DNA of 64,000 nucleotides from the NCBI GenBank assembly GCA_964023275.1, contig OZ029915.1, positions 35,282,073 through 35,346,072 of the forward strand, written 5' to 3'. This document shows, in pieces, positions 1 to 10,400 of the stretch. The notes below the pieces were generated by a model. That model did no database searches and had not been told where the DNA came from. It worked only from the letters and a program-made list of their open reading frames with translations. How positions within the stretch are numbered: the stretch's first letter is position 1; each line of letters opens with the position of its first letter. The translations under genes and the position numbers were made by a program. Source of the stretch: Norana najaformis (Eukaryota > Annelida > Clitellata > Crassiclitellata > Hormogastridae).

Positions 1-726
1 GAGCTAAAGATATAGCCTATACAACAAGCAAGATATGATAGCTTCATGAATATTTAACAGCTTCTTCCAGGACTCAAATCCTAAGCTGAACAATGAATGC
101 GTCATGCAAGTCTATCAAAATTGTGACACATACACCTTTTCCAGAAGAAAAGAAGAAAAGAAACCTCCAAATAGGCTTAAATTACAATAATCGAAGTATA
201 TAGTCTTAAAACAGTTAGCAGATTTTTAAAGATCCGGTTATCGGGTTATGACAATATTTTGCCGGAATTCGTTAAGTCCGCCTAATGTCTATTCTTGATT
301 CTGAACTTCTGTTGGCAAACGTTTGCCAACATAATTCTTATATGGGCGTAATAATGTAAGGTTAGAGTTAGCGAAAATGATCAAAAGGACCATTCATAAG
401 CTATAAAATTTAAAATTAATATCATAAGCCTCGGCAGTACACACAACGCGATATTCTACGCCAAACCAGTCATTATCTTCACATCCTCGTCGTGGTTGAG
501 ACGTAGCATCAATCCGCTCCAGACGGAGGAGACCTTTGCCTACAGATTACCATGTTATAGATGTGCCACGCTCCAGTCTGCTCACTTCTCGATGTGGGGG
601 CGATGGGATCGTAGATCAACTTAAAATGTAAATTTTTGCATCAGAGTTTCTCCGTGTACGAAGTAAAATTGTAAATTATAAATTGTACACGTTTTTCTAA
701 AGCGATCATATGGATTCCACCCGCTC
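1..726. other. No gene recognised
   Basis: AT-rich sequence with no convincing ORF, RNA gene or tandem repeat. The last ~90 bases may belong to the diverged end of the SINE that follows. Confidence 0.5.
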
Positions 727-730
727 ACAG

Positions 731-905
731 TTGAGATCCTTCACCACCGCTACACGCCATTTAAGGTCCCCGCGCACGGACCGTACTAGCCCGAGATTCA
801 AATCTTTAAATAAGCCACGACCGGGACGCGAACCTGGGATCCTGACACACCGAGGCTTCCTTGGCGTACGCGCTTACTGGTGTAGCTAACTAGGCCAGTA
901 ATAGG
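731..905 (-). repeat. tRNA-derived SINE, family A, copy 1
   Basis: Read on the minus strand this has a tRNA-like head. The pol III B-box-like GGTTCGCGTCCC is the complement of 823-834, and TAGCTACACCAG nearby resembles an A box. The body shares GAGATCCTTCACCACC, TTTAAGGTCCCCG and TAGCC(C/T)GAGATT with copies at 38604-38874 and 50263-50405. Recurrence with the same block order supports a dispersed family. The exact ends are not certain. Confidence 0.7.
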
Positions 906-977
906 TCTACGCTGTTGACGTAGTAGGGGCCTATAGATAAGGCAATCCTCATAGAACTTACTGGTGTTTTTAGTAAA

Positions 978-1801
978 ATGGTTGATCTTGAGGATAGATA
1001 TGCATCTTGTTGGGTTAGGCCTACACAACCACCTGTTGCTTTTCTGAACTCCTTGTATCTAATAGGTCAGCTGAGGCTAGTTCGAGGCGTGGTTCACATT
1101 GCTCGATGGTTGTCAGCTCCAAGTGCCGTCCGACCAGTCTCCCGTCCTCCTCCTGCCATTTCAAGGCCCGCCATTCATCAGTCGACGCAGGGAACACGGA
1201 ACCCCAGTCTTCATCGTCCGCCAGAGGGAGCCAACGGGGATACAGAGGCGTCAACGGATCGTCCAGTTTCGACTCCAAATTGGAAGACCTGGACCACTTC
1301 ATCATCATTCACAAGGTCTCAACTTGCAGCTCCTTCTCGCTTGCCGGAAGTCGGAGCAGCCGGACCTCCAGCAGCGTCGGGTCCTTCTTCTGGGACGTCC
1401 AGACGCCGGCCGCCGAGTCCAGAGACACAGCTGGAAACAGTTCGACGTCCTGCAGAAGACGCGGATCGAAGGATTTCAACGAAACGAAGCATACCGAAGA
1501 AGATTCTGCGGCTGCACAGCCGAAGAAAGGATCCGCGTCGATGCTTGAAGTGTCCTGCCATCCGCTTTTCCACGGAGCAACCAGACGAAACTCCAGCTCC
1601 TCTTGTAACGGATCGAAGAGGACGCCGTCTGGAGTGGGCGATCGCCGGCCATCTTGGACCGCTGGGACCCTATGGACCCCTTCAGGGTACCGTTCTGCAC
1701 CGGCCGTTCCTAGACGGCCCCCGTCAGCCTCAGCCGTCCACCGCAGACAGGAAAATACCTGCCCCTTCTTGAAGACCAGCGCGACGACTACCCCTTCCTA
1801 G
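978..1801 (+). other. CpG-rich block with overlapping unassigned ORFs
   Basis: A GC- and CpG-rich island in AT-rich surroundings. Two long plus-strand frames are open across it (978-1772, 264 codons; 1106-1801, 231 codons) along with a shorter one (1099-1548) and minus-strand frames. Openness in several frames is expected from the base composition, so no frame can be chosen. The 1106 frame is rich in Ser and Arg; the 978 frame ends in a Pro-rich tail. I recognise no domain. A plausible acceptor (TCTAATAG) lies near 1064 and an AATAAA at 2043-2048, so this could be a terminal exon. It could equally be the gag-like part of an old retroelement. Confidence 0.25.
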
Positions 1802-2042
1802 AACTAAGCAACACCAGCGGTGTTTTGCAACGGACAGTAACTGCAATCTCCCAGTACCTATCTATGTGCGTTCTTCGCTCTGTCTCTTTCTCTCTGCTTT
1901 CTGTTGCGAATCATCAGTCTCTCGGTCTCTGTTTACATCTCTTATGTAGTCTACCTGTCGAAGACGTGAATTTCAATTACGAAATTCCTAGACTACGTCA
2001 ACAATGCGTGCCTGCAATTCGTGTGCTCTGTATTATGGACGC

Positions 2043-2048
2043 AATAAA
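2043..2048 (+). promoter_or_regulatory. Possible polyadenylation signal AATAAA
   Basis: An AATAAA hexamer about 240 bases after the last long plus-strand ORF of the preceding CpG-rich block. Such hexamers also occur by chance in AT-rich DNA, so only its position relative to that block makes it worth noting. Confidence 0.25.
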
Positions 2049-2302
2049 AATCACACGACGAAAAGCTTAGATACGTGTCAGAGAAGGAGTTTGCTACTGA
2101 GGTTCTGACCAAGAATCGAGACCAAGTTCGAACCAGAGGAATCCATTTCACAGCTTGCCTTTTAAGCTTAGATCCGGCATCTCAAGCTTTGTTAAGTCCA
2201 GTTGTGAGTGACCAAATCTCAGAAGTAATGAGAGGTTCACTTCATCACTGACGCCAAAACAAGGGTCAATTCAAAATCACCAATGACATATCACCGCTAG
2301 AT

Positions 2303-2446
2303 AAATGGTGCTGGTGGTGGTGGTGATAATAATAATAGTAGTAGTAGTAGTAGTAGTAGTAGGAGTGGTAGCAGCAGCAGCAGTAGCATTAGCATTAGTA
2401 TTGGAAGTGGTAGTAGTAATAGTTGTAGTAGTAGTAACAGTAATAC
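2303..2446 (+). repeat. Imperfect (GTA/GTG/GCA)n tract
   Basis: A run of GTG, GTA, GCA and ATA triplets. The translated poly-Val/Ala peptide is a by-product of the microsatellite. Confidence 0.85.
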
Positions 2447-2534
2447 AAACGCCTTACATTACAATATCATGTGACATTGTACCACTTGAGTATCAGATAT
2501 TTACACATATGATCTGAACTTGATATCAATCGGC

Positions 2535-2574
<40 letters not shown>

Positions 2575-2712
2575 GGAAGAAGAAGAAGAAGAAGAACAAT
2601 AGTTTTTGTTGTTTTTATAATAATAATAATATTATTATATATTATTATTATTGTTGTTGTTTTGTTGTTGTTGTTATTATTATTGTTGTTATTGTTATTA
2701 TTATTATAATTT
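2535..2712 (+). repeat. Compound (AAT)n-(AAG)n-(GTT/ATT)n microsatellite
   Basis: About 13 AAT triplets (2535-2573), then AAG triplets to about 2596, then AAT/ATT and GTT/ATT runs to about 2712. The strand flips from AAT to ATT, so the tract could fold on itself. Confidence 0.9.
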
Positions 2713-3883
2713 AGGCCTATCTAGCGGTGAACAATCAGCGGTGACTTTAAAGTGACCCTTGTTTGGAGGGGAATTTTCAGCAATGAGGTTAAAGTGACCC
2801 CTTTCTTGCTAGTAATCTTAGGAAACGCACCATGACAGCCATGGGCCCACGTTGGGCACAAGCGTGGCCATCGGTTGCTAAAGTGGCACCATGCGGATCC
2901 GCTATGGGTCCAAAGATCATTGCCGTCTGGGAGGGAGTTGTCTGACAAAGCAGTTTCTTATTGATGTCAATTCTGTTAATAAAGGATCACATTCTGGTAA
3001 ATAAGTTTAATTGCGACAGAAAATACGCGAAATCACTGCGCAGGGCAGGCCACAACGCATTGCTCGACAGGCGTGATTGGCTTATTGCACGACCTGGAAT
3101 AATATGTCGATTGTTTTCCTAGAGCTTCCGGTGGTAAGGTGTCGATCCTTCTTGGCACTTCGTGCATTAGCTTCGCGGAAAGTTGTTGACATTCGGGTCA
3201 AGATTCAAGGTTGTAAGCGTCCCTGGTGATAGCATGCGTGACTTGCATCGCATATGCGTCTATTTCCCAGGCTTATAGCATCGTATGGGCCCTCAATCCA
3301 GGTCTGATAATTGCATCGATTCCCCCGGGAATGCAAAGGCTTCTACTGAAGTGTAATCTACCCAGGCAGGGAGTGTTATTGGAGCATACAGGGTCGTAGA
3401 GGCATAGTATGCATCTTTGTTGCCACTCTGCTGGTCTGCTTTTCCGTCCAGACCCTGGTAATGGAGACGCTTAATAACTGGAAGGACGGTTGCCGGCCGT
3501 CACAGATAGCTAATAATCTTACGTGATGCAAAATTTTTAATGCGTTACTTACATCTATGGCGAACGACATTGTATACTATGGTCAATCTGGAAAAGCCAG
3601 TGCGTTTGAAGTCGGGGCTTATATATTCAAATGTTTCGAGTTCCGTTTGTGATTGGCAGAGGTGAAATGTATCGGGGGGGGGGGGGGGATTTATATATTC
3701 AGTGGGAGATAGTCGGAGCAATCAGAGAAGTCCACTTCCTTCTACAAACAGCACCTCGTTGTTTTCTTTTATCTCATTGAGGGTTGTAGATAGACAATTC
3801 CAGGCAGCCTAGGAGAGGCTGCTTCTGCAAACGAGATCTCGTGTTTACTTATTAGAAACATCTTTCACGTCCGTCTGCGTGTC
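2713..3883. other. No gene recognised; contains a G15 run
   Basis: No ORF or RNA gene that I trust. A homopolymer of 15 G lies at 3674-3688, a likely place for assembly or sequencing error. The AAAGTGACCC motif occurs twice near 2750 and 2790. Confidence 0.5.
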
Positions 3884-3973
3884 CTCAGTGAGATTTGCAG
3901 CATATTGCACCCATAGTTAACTCAGTGAGATTTGCAGCATATTGCACCCATAGTTAACTCAGTGAGATTTGCA
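3884..3973 (+). repeat. 37-bp tandem repeat, 2.4 copies
   Basis: The unit starting CTCAGTGAGATTTGCAG begins at 3884, 3921 and 3958. The first two copies match exactly and the third is cut short, which points to recent slippage or duplication. Confidence 0.95.
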
Positions 3974-5079
3974 TGCAACAAACAATCCAGTTTAAAATCT
4001 GCCGGATCCAGTTTGTGCTCCCGATTCGTTGCCAAGTCATAGAGGTTAGGGGCAGTGTTGCCTACTGGTGGGAAACTGTTAACAGATGGGAAACTAACAA
4101 GAGGTCATGAAAATCCGGATGACTGAGAAAGATCACAAAATGTTTCTGCTTACAGTCCAAAGCAATGAATAAATCGGCGAAGCTCAGAAGTACGGCCATG
4201 CTTATGGATTCTTCGCCCCTTTCGTAAAGTTCTAGGTTCGCAACCATAAGCGGAATCCGCCATGAACTAACTATTGAGGCCCTCCCGCACCCTGGAAGGG
4301 CCTGACTTCTCCCTTTGGCTCCATGTCGCAAAAACTAGGGCCTCCAGTGGGCCTATTGTTTAACGTTAGCGACTTAAACAGCCTTAAACAACTAGGCCTA
4401 CAGGAGGAAGGGAAGACCAAGGAAGAACTGGCCAGGGAACATCAGAGGCGACCTTGGGTGTTTGGAGATGTCGTGGGACGAGGCAGGAAGACTGGTGGTC
4501 AACAGAGATGAATGGAGAAGCTGCGTTGCCCGATGTGCAGACCTGTATTGGAAGGACTAAGGAGCCTACCAAGTAAGTAAGGCCTATAGTTTCTTAGATT
4601 CTAATCTGGCATTTTAAGTGGTATTAGCTGAGAAGCCCTTTGCATTTACTGTATGATTACCGTGAGAAATTTAGTGACTTTGTTTGCTCAGTCATTTGGT
4701 AAGAGTGCGATTTCATTACAAAATTCTTGACCGGATGTCGTCTGCTTATAGAAACCATATCTATTAGACCTGTTAGAATAATATAACAGGCCTGATATAA
4801 TTTGCCTCACCTAAAGTCGAATGCTGCTTAAAGAATAACTCCCTCTCATTCGTATAAATCGATTAAGGGGCCGTCCCATAGCAGGCCTACAGAGAAGCGA
4901 TCGGAAAAATCATAAGCTAAAAATCAGTGACTGAAATCTGGCGACACAGGTTCGGTTGCCTGGAACCTTTTACCGCCACCTTTCCAGAGGAGTCTAACGA
5001 CTTTTCTAGTTCCGTTATAATAATGCACAAAACATCAAGCGATGGTCACTCCGAGTGAAACTGTTGTCAAATATCGTTA
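3974..5079. other. No gene recognised
   Basis: Only short, featureless ORFs on both strands. I see no repeat with another copy in the window. Confidence 0.5.
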
Positions 5080-5080
5080 T

Positions 5081-5098
5081 GTAGCGAGCCGTCGCTAC
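5081..5098. other. Perfect 7-bp inverted repeat (hairpin)
   Basis: GTAGCGA, a 4-base loop GCCG, then TCGCTAC. It sits at the left edge of the 17-bp GC-rich array and follows a T that would give the TG start usual for an LTR. Confidence 0.6.
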
Positions 5099-5476
5099 GG
5101 TCTTGGCCCGGCACGATCTTAGCCCAGCACGGTTTTGCCCGGCACGATCTTAGCCCAGCACGGTTTGGCCCGGCACGATCTTAGCCCAGCACGGTTTGTG
5201 CCCAGCACGTTCTTAGCCCGGCACGATCTCGGCTCAGCACGGGTATTGCTCAGCAAGGTCTTTGGGTCGGCACGGGTTTTGGCTTAGCACGGTCTTTGGC
5301 TCGGCACGGGTTTTGGCTCAGCACGGCCTTTGGCTCGGCACGGGTTTTGGCTCAGCACGGTCTTCGGCTCAGCACGGTCTCGGCTCAGCACGGGTTTTGG
5401 CTCAGCACGGTCTTGGTTCAGCACGGTCTTGGTTCAGCACGGGTTTTGGCTCAGCACGTGGCTCGGCACGGTGTAG
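5096..5476 (+). repeat. GC-rich 17-bp minisatellite
   Basis: About 22 imperfect copies of a unit like GGCTCAGCACGGGTTTT, with alternation of CAGCAC and CGGCAC and of GGGTTTT and GGTCTT. The left third is more diverged (AGCCCAGCACGG). It gives Gln/His/Gly/Leu-type peptides in more than one frame, which are not evidence for a gene. It ends about 10 bases before a TATA-like box. Confidence 0.9.
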
Positions 5477-5485
5477 GCTGAGGGT

Positions 5486-5739
5486 TATAAAAAGAGAAAT
5501 GGACGCTGGTCGTTGTAGTCGCAGCTACTGTGGGTTGTTGTTGTTGTCGAGCAGCTACTGTCGGTCGTTGTCGAGCAGCTGTGAGTTGTTGCCGAGGAGC
5601 CGTCAGTTGTCGTCGTCGTTGTTGCCGATGTTTGATCGTGCGTTCATGTAATGACTTGTCGCAAACTGTTTTGCGCTAATACAGGACGATTGATCTGCAA
5701 AGTTAATTGAAGCTGTCGTTTGAATTGAGCATTAATAAA
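5486..5739 (+). promoter_or_regulatory. TATA-like box to AATAAA module, possibly LTR
   Basis: TATAAAAA (5486-5493) follows directly after the 17-bp array, and AATAAA lies at 5734-5739, about 240 bases downstream. The order repeats, TATA, poly(A) signal is what an LTR (U3-R-U5) shows. The upstream TG plus hairpin at 5080-5098 would suit the left end. I found no second copy in the window, so a solo LTR or an ordinary promoter are both possible. Confidence 0.3.
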
Positions 5740-6250
5740 TTCAAAGATTCACTCTGTTGTCCTTCATTTGAGAAGTAGCTGAAGCCTCCCGCTAGACTTA
5801 GGGGAGCCGAACCTGACGGACTTGCAGAATACTAGTCGACGGAAAAGACAGACCGCCGTTCGCCACAGTTATCCGTTGGACAAGCCCGGCGGAAATCCAA
5901 CAGTTCAGGGATACGTCCGACAGTAGAACCCTCCACCTTGTTTTGCGTTGGCTTTCCTCGATTGACGACGTAATGTATTGTTAGACTGTTAGTCGCTAGA
6001 GGTCTGATAGGCGCTTTCGAAAGTCGCATTGTATCCTTCGCATGATATATGGCCAACATAAACGAAGGCATATAACATTAGAACAGGACAAATCCCCGAA
6101 AAGAATCGGAACCAGTTATTCGCTCCCATCGCCGCCAAATGGCTGACGTCAGGAACTGATGATGAAGATATTGATGATGAAGATGATGTCGATGATGTTT
6201 CGGATGGGCCGCTAAAGAGTAAGCGGAAGAAGTTTGTTAGGAGTTTTTGT
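5740..6250 (+). other. Flank of the LINE insertion, with an acidic ORF
   Basis: Unassigned sequence. From about 6068 a plus-strand frame runs to the TAA at 6263-6265. It holds an Asp/Glu-rich stretch (codons over about 6157-6203) followed by a Lys/Arg-rich patch (KSKRKK). The LINE insertion interrupts this frame. No family recognised. Confidence 0.3.
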
Positions 6251-6262
6251 ACCATAATTATT
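6251..6262 (+). other. Left target-site duplication of the LINE
   Basis: ACCATAATTATT, matched exactly at 14408-14419. LINE protein similarity begins within ~35 bases to the right of this copy, and the LINE tail ends immediately left of the other. It is therefore read as the 12-bp duplication made when a 5'-truncated LINE inserted. Confidence 0.85.
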
Positions 6263-7379
6263 TAAGAATCTTGTACAATAACTTCATTGACTTCAGACAG
6301 GCCTTTGATAGCGTGTGGCAGCAGGGGCTGTGGCAGGTGCTGAGAAGTTACGGGGTTCCGGAAGACCTGGTAGAGTTGCTGGAAGATCTGTACAGCAAAT
6401 CGCTTAGTGCAGTGAAGGTGGATGGGGAACTAACAGAATGGTTTAAGACGGAGGTGGGAGTAAGACAGGGCTGTGGACTGTCGCCGTATCTATTCAACCT
6501 GCTGCTGGAGGCAGTTATGAGCCTCGCACTGAGATCTACCGAGGCCGGGGTCATGGTGAATGGGCGGCTCCTAAACAACCTACGATTCGCGGATGACATA
6601 GACCTGGTTGCGGAGAAACCGACCCATCTTCAGGAGCTGACGGACAGAGTGGACGAGAGCCGCAAAAGATTGGGCCTCAAAATCAACGCGCAAAAGACCA
6701 AAACAATGACCGTTGGGAAAAGGCAGGAGAACCTGGAGGTCAAACTGGAGAGTGGGACCCTGGGACAAGTGACAGAGTTCGTATATCTGGGGAGCGTTAT
6801 AACGGAAGACGGACGATGTACAAGAGACATCAGATGCAGGATTGGCTTGGCGTGCGCGATGTTCGGCAGACTAAGCAAGATATGGAGAAGGAAAGAGATA
6901 TCAATAAGAACTAAGAAAAAGCTATACGAATCATTTGTCATCCCGGTGTTGCTATACGGAGCAGAATGCTGGTGCCTGCGCAGGGAGGACGGGAGGAGAC
7001 TGCTGGTGGCAGAAATGGCCTGGCTGAGGAGAATGCTGGGCAAAAGCAGGAGAGACAGGGTCCGAAACGAGGTAATACGCAGGGAGCTCGGGCTGAAGGA
7101 TACAGTAGTAGACAGGATCAGGAAAAAAGGCTCTCTTGGTTCGGGCATGTATCAAGAATGGACGACAGGAGACTTCCGGCTATGGCGATGTATAGCTATG
7201 TAGAAGGTACAAGAAGCCGTGGAAGACAACCAAAAACTTGGATGGACAATATAAGGGAAGATCTGAAGGCGTGGAACATGGATATGAGAGAAGCGGTGGA
7301 CAAAACCAGAGACAGAAGTGCCTGGAGACGACAAGTTGAGGCCTCATCGTTGGCCCGTTGGCCTGACGGAGGAGAATAA
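6263..7379 (+). pseudogene. 5'-truncated LINE reverse transcriptase with frameshift
   Basis: C-terminal two thirds of a non-LTR retrotransposon ORF2. In order it has the RT palm block DFRQAFDSVW with its catalytic Asp (about 6289-6318), GVRQGCGLSPYLFN (about 6457-6498), the catalytic box FADD at 6585-6596, and the GLKINAQKTK and YLGSVITEDG blocks. The C-terminal region then carries ECWCLRRE and, in another frame, WFGHVSRM and RGRQPKTWMDNIRED. The frame breaks at the A6 run 7123-7128: one frame ends at 7203, while the other carries the conserved C terminus to the TAA at 7377-7379. The endonuclease domain and early RT blocks are absent, as expected for 5' truncation. The very short 3' UTR and AAG-repeat tail recall RTE-like or related clades, but I do not assign one. 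It cannot make an active enzyme. Confidence 0.9.
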
Positions 7380-7401
7380 AAGAAGAAAGAAGAAGAAGAA
7401 G
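7380..7401 (+). repeat. LINE 3' tail, (AAG)n
   Basis: An AAG-type tail directly after the ORF stop. The 26-bp array starts at the next base, so the LINE tail and the array are joined without spacer. Confidence 0.8.
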
Positions 7402-10400
7402 TAGATGTACACATTTGGGGTGTGTAATAGATGTACACATTTGCGGTTTGTAGTAAATATACACATTTGCAGTGTGTAGTGGATGTACACATTTGCGGTG
7501 TGTAGTAGATGTACACATTTGCGGTGTGTAGTAGTAGTACACACTTGCGGTGTGTAGTAGATGTACACATTTGCGGTGTGTAGTAGATGTACACATTTGC
7601 GGTGTGTACTAGACGTACACATTGCGGTGTGTAGTAGATGTACACATTTGCGGTGTATAGTGGATGTACACATTTGCGGTGTGTAGTAGATGTACACATT
7701 TGCGGTGTGTAGTAGATGTACACATTTGCGGTGTGTAGTAGATGTACACGTTTGCGGTGTGTAGTAGATGTACACATTTGCGGTGTGTAGTAGATGTACA
7801 CGTTTGCGGTGTGTAGTAGATGTACACATTTGCGGTGTGTACTAGATGTACACATTTGCGGTGTGTAGTAGATGTACACATTTGCGGTGTGTAGTAGATG
7901 TACACATTTGCGGTGTGTAGTAGATGCACACATTTGCGGTGTGTAGTAGATGTACACATTTGCGGTGTGTAGTAGATGTACACATTTGCGGTGTGTAGTC
8001 GATGTACACATTTGCGGTGTGTAGTCGATGTACACATTTGCGGTGTGTAGTAGATGTACACATTGTGGTGTGTAGTAGATGTACACATTTGCGGTGTGTA
8101 GTGGATGTACACATTTGCGGTGTGTAGAAGATGTACACATTTGCGGTGTGTAGTAGATGTACAAATTTGCGGTGTGTAGTAGATGTACACATTTGCGGTG
8201 TGTAGTAGATGTACACATTTGCGGTGTGTAGTAGATGTACACATTTGCTGTGTGTAGTAGATGCACACATTTGCGGTGTGTAGTAGATGTACACATTTGC
8301 GGTGTGTAGTGGATGTACATATTTGCGGTGTGTAGTAGATGTACACATTTGCGGTGTGTAGTAGATGTACACATTTGCGGTGTGTAGTAGATGTACACAT
8401 TTGCGGTGTGTAGGAGATGTGCACATTTGCGGTGTGTAGTGGATGTACACATTTGCGGTGTGTAGTGGATGCACACATTGCGGTGTGTAGTAGATGTACA
8501 CATTTGCAGTGTGTAGGAGATGTACACATTTGCGGTGTGTAGTGGATGTACACATTTGCGGTGTGTAGTAGATGTACACATTTGCGGTGTGTAGTAGATG
8601 TACACATTTGCGGTGTGTAGTAGATGTACACATTTGCGGTGTGTAGTGGATGTACACATTTGCGGTGTGTAGAAGATGTACACATTTGCGGTGTGTAGTA
8701 GATGTACAAATTTGCGGTGTGTAGTAGATGTACACATTTGCGGTGTGTAGTAGATGTATACATTTGCGGTGTGTACTAGATGTACACATTTGCGGTGTGT
8801 AGTAGATGTACACATTTGCGGTGTGTAGTAGATGTACACATTTGCGGTGTGTAGTAGATGTACACATTTGCGGTGTGTAGTCGATGTACACATTTGCGGT
8901 GTGTAGTAGATGTACACATTTGCGGTGTGTAGTGGATGTACACATTTGCGGTGTGTAGTAGATGTATACATTTGCGGTGTGTAGTAGATGTACACATTTT
9001 CGGTGTGTAGTAGATGTACACATTTGCGGTGTGTAGTAGATGTACACATTTGCGGTGTGTAGTGGATGTACACATTTGCGGTGTGTAGTAGATGTACACA
9101 TTTGCGGTGTGTAGTAGATGTACACATTTGCGGTGTGTAGTAGATGTACACATTTGCGGTGTGTAGTAGATGTACACATTTGCGGTGTGTAGTAGATGTA
9201 CACATTTGCGGTGTGTAGTGGATGTACACATTTGCGGTGTGTAGTAGATGTACACATTTGCGGTGTGTAGTAGATGTACACATTTGCGGTGTGTAGTAGA
9301 TGTACACATTTGCGGTGTGTAGTGGATGTACACATTTGCGGTGTGTAGTAGATGTACACATTTGCGGTGTGTAGTCGATGTACACATTTGCGGTGTGTAG
9401 TCGATGTACACATTTGCGGTGTGTAGTAGATGTACACATTGTGGTGTGTAGTAGATGTACACATTTGCGGTGTGTAGTGGATGTACACATTTGCGGTGTG
9501 TAGAAGATGTACACATCTGCGGTGTGTAGTAGATGTACACATTTGCGGTGTGTAGTAGATGTACACATTTGCGGTGTGTAGTAGATGTACACATTTGCTG
9601 GTGTGTAGTAGATGTACACATTTGCTGTGTGTAGTAGATGCACACATTTGCGGTGTGTAGTAGATGTACACATTTGCGGTGTGTAGTGGATGTACATATT
9701 TGCGGTGTGTAGTAGATGTACACATTTGCGGTGTGTAGTAGATGTACACATTTTCGGTGTGTAGTAGATGTACACATTTGCGGTGTGTAGGAGATGTACA
9801 CATTTGCGGTGTGTAGTGGATGTACACATTTGCGGTGTGTAGTGGATGTACACATTTGCGGTGTGTAGAAGATGTACACATTTGCGGTGTGTAGTAGATG
9901 TACAAATTTGCGGTGTGTAGTAGATGTACACATTTGCGGTGTGTAGTAGATGTACACATTTGCGGTGTGTAGTAGATGTACACATTTGCTGTGTGTAGTA
10001 GATGCACACATTTGCGGTGTGTAGTAGATGTACACATTTGCGGTGTGTAGTGGATGTACATATTTGCGGTGTGTAGTAGATGTACACATTTGCGGTGTGT
10101 AGTAGATGTACACATTTGCGGTGTGTAGTAGATGTACACATTTGCGGTGTGTAGGAGATGTGCACATTTGCGGTGTGTAGTGGATGTACACACTTGCGGT
10201 GTGTAGTGGATGCACACATTGCGGTGTGTAGTAGATGTACACATTTGCAGTGTGTAGGAGATGTACACATTTGCGGTGTGTAGTGGATGTACACATTTGC
10301 GGTGTGTAGTAGATGTACACATTTGCGGTGTGTAGTAGATGTACACATTTGCGGTGTGTAGTAGATGTACACATTTGCGGTGTGTAGTGGATGTACACAT

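Noticed and set aside
3674..3688. G15 run as a G-quadruplex or regulatory signal
   Set aside because: A plain homopolymer in unannotated sequence; length may be unreliable and nothing nearby suggests function.
5262..5651. ORF of 129 codons across the GC-rich array
   Set aside because: It is composed of the 17-bp repeat translated in one frame, and a second overlapping frame is also open.
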